Shown: in pieces, positions 6,483 through 7,590 of the stretch
How positions within the stretch are numbered: position 1 is the first letter of the stretch
Layout: the number at the start of each line of letters is the position of its first letter
Origin: Methanobacteriota archaeon
GTDB lineage: Archaea; Methanobacteriota; Methanobacteria; Methanobacteriales; Methanobacteriaceae
Assembly: GCA_023434825.1 (NCBI GenBank)
Contig: JAEYSH010000175.1
Coordinates: 1 to 7,590, forward strand
Reading direction: 5' to 3'
Length of the DNA stretch: 7,590 nt
The notes under the pieces: model-generated
The model's database searches: none
What the model was told of the DNA's origin: nothing
What the model saw: only the letters and a program-made list of their open reading frames with translations
Program-made: the position numbers and the translations under genes

Positions 6483-7106
6483 CTAAATTGAAGTAATTAA
6501 AATTGATATTCCAATAAGTATTAAAACAAATGGCAGGATTAAATGCCCGTATTTACGGAGCCTACCGCCTAATCTCTGGTTATTTACTAATCGATAACTA
6601 ATATAGCACCAGATTCCAATCATGATTAAAAAGATGAAAATTACATATAATAATTGGTAAATGTCAAAAGTAGCAAAAAGAGGAGCGTAAACACCTATAT
6701 TATCACCGCCGTTAATAAATGATATTGAAGCTACTGTAAATATAGAAGAATTTATAAATAAAGATATAAACCCTTTGGAACGTTTTTTATCATCTAATTT
6801 CGATTCTTCTGGTTCATTAATTTCATCTTCTTTTAAATCATCGTTTCTTAGATCAATTAATTTTTTAACGCCTATAATTATTGGAAAAATACCTAAAAGC
6901 CCTATAAAGTTTGCAGGTATAATAAATTTGAAAAAATAGCTTAGTGAACTGATTAAAATTAAAGTCGAAATTCCTAAATATTGCCCTATCACAATTTGGG
7001 CATTATTATAGTCTGGATGGGCAAAAAATAACATTAAGACAAAAAGGTCATCTAAATTGGTTGCTATAAATGCTGTAATTGCTGTTAGGAGTAATGTAAT
7101 GTCCAT
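6483..7106 (-). CDS. CadD/LysE-like membrane transporter
   Basis: A 207-residue integral membrane protein, matching the usual length of CadD-family (Cad, LysE superfamily) cadmium-resistance transporters. There are about six hydrophobic segments, near residues 4-24, 36-57, 63-84, 114-132, 148-170 and 187-206. Two acidic motifs typical of the family sit at the start of each half: NLDDLF (17-22) and NGGDNIGVYAPLFA (132-145). A charged cytosolic-type loop (86-112, many D, E and K) separates the halves. In bacteria CadD members export Cd2+ or other cations; here the substrate is not shown by the sequence, and no metal regulator gene adjoins. The start chosen is the ATG at 7106. The in-frame GTG at 7115 belongs to GTGAT, which fits the 16S 3' end as a ribosome-binding site. 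It appears to have its own promoter and terminator. Confidence 0.8.
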   Translation of the reverse strand: MDITLLLTAITAFIATNLDDLFVLMLFFAHPDYNNAQIVIGQYLGISTLILISSLSYFFKFIIPANFIGLLGIFPIIIGVKKLIDLRNDDLKEDEINEPEESKLDDKKRSKGFISLFINSSIFTVASISFINGGDNIGVYAPLFATFDIYQLLYVIFIFLIMIGIWCYISYRLVNNQRLGGRLRKYGHLILPFVLILIGISILITSI

Positions 7107-7161
7107 AAAAATCACGAAATATTATTCAGATTGTTTTAATTCGTCTAATGTTTATTTTTGA

Positions 7162-7169
7162 TTTATAAA
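7162..7169 (-). promoter_or_regulatory. TATA box of the CadD-like gene
   Basis: TTTATAAA on the minus strand; initiation about 25 nt downstream would give a leader of roughly 35 nt before the ATG at 7106. It is the best box A match in the 93-bp gap. Confidence 0.5.
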
Positions 7170-7199
7170 GATTCAACAAGTTACTAAATTAAAGTTAGA

Positions 7200-7590
7200 T
7201 TAAAAACGAATTCTAGCTTTATTTTTGGGCATTCCATCGTATACTTTAACCCATTTTTTATCTTGATATAATTCATATTCCTTAAAACAACACGGAAGCC
7301 CCTTAGCAGTGACTGGATTGGGGCCGTCCATGAGATGAAAATGGAGATGGGGTGCTGTAGAATTACCAGAATGGCCGACATTACCAACTAAATCTCCAGA
7401 TATAACTTTATCTCCATTTTTAACTTTTACAGAGTCTTTTTTCATATGTGCAAGAAGTGCATAAGCTTCATCCCCTTCAATAATCACGAAATTCCCTCCA
7501 ACTTCTTGAAGACTATTTTTTTGCGGATCAAATGTTGCAGCATTCTTAAAAGCAACAGAAAGGTCATGAAAGAGATTTACAGGGTCACGT
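7200..7590 (-). CDS. M23 (LytM-type) metallopeptidase, C-terminal part
   Basis: The gene enters from beyond the window; the frame is open from 7590 to the stop at 7200, about 129 codons. The visible part begins RDPVNLFHDLSVAF, passes VGGNFVIIEGDEAYALLAHM, then VKVKNGDKVISGDLVGNVGHSGNSTAPHLHFHLMDG, and ends KNKARIRF. The His of LLAH and the HxH of PHLHFH are the later catalytic and zinc-binding positions of peptidase family M23. The first zinc ligand motif (HxxxD) would lie upstream and cannot be checked. Bacterial M23 enzymes cut peptidoglycan cross-bridges. Methanobacteriales have pseudomurein instead, so the substrate is uncertain, and some M23-like proteins are inactive. A GTG at 7487 is internal, not the start, because homology-like sequence continues upstream. 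Any signal peptide lies outside the window. Confidence 0.88.
   Translation of the reverse strand, partial: RDPVNLFHDLSVAFKNAATFDPQKNSLQEVGGNFVIIEGDEAYALLAHMKKDSVKVKNGDKVISGDLVGNVGHSGNSTAPHLHFHLMDGPNPVTAKGLPCCFKEYELYQDKKWVKVYDGMPKNKARIRF

Noticed and set aside
7184..7387. Minus-strand 67-codon ORF overlapping the M23 peptidase
   Set aside because: It is in another frame of the peptidase reading, which carries the HLHFH motif.
7200..7487. GTG at 7487 as the start of the M23 gene
   Set aside because: The frame continues upstream to the window edge with peptidase-like sequence (VGGNFVIIEG), so this codon is internal.

Overview
The window looks like a piece of a methanogenic archaeon's chromosome, most likely a Methanobacterium-like member of the Methanobacteriales. 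The reasons are its AT-rich DNA, archaeal TATA boxes (TTTATATA type), Shine-Dalgarno sites matching the archaeal 16S 3' end (GGAGG, GGTGG, GTGAT), a CofH-type coenzyme F420 biosynthesis enzyme, and NrpR-like nitrogen operators (GGAA-N6-TTCC). The taxon is inferred from content, not from a search. All supported genes lie on the minus strand, so transcription runs from high to low coordinates.

In order of transcription: an M23 (LytM-type) peptidase whose 5' end lies outside the window (7590-7200); a CadD/LysE-like six-helix membrane transporter (7106-6483); a zinc-ribbon protein with an AIM24 domain (6337-5513); a CofH-family radical SAM enzyme (5337-4288) followed after 45 bp by a ThiF/MoeB-like E1 protein lacking the usual zinc cysteines (4242-3490), probably one operon; a 415-bp non-coding stretch (3489-3075); a divergent type I glutamine synthetase paralogue (3074-1749); a canonical type I glutamine synthetase, glnA (1588-260); a cluster of palindromes (130-213); and the first codons of a possible gene leaving the window (25-1).

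The most coherent biology is nitrogen control. The canonical glnA has a TATA box followed by a GGAA-N6-TTCC site over the predicted transcription start. A second, more symmetric copy of the motif lies in the 415-bp gap upstream of the glutamine synthetase paralogue. That second site sits in what looks like a self-contained small transcription unit: a TATA box, the operator, a 25-codon ORF overlapping a 9-bp-arm hairpin, and an AU-rich terminator-like hairpin. It could be an NrpR-regulated small RNA or microprotein, or a decayed surface-protein anchor. This is the main candidate for something undescribed.

Three genes (glnA, the AIM24 gene and the cadD-like gene) have an in-frame upstream ATG or GTG overlapping their own ribosome-binding site, so longest-ORF starts are probably wrong. 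I give the shorter starts.
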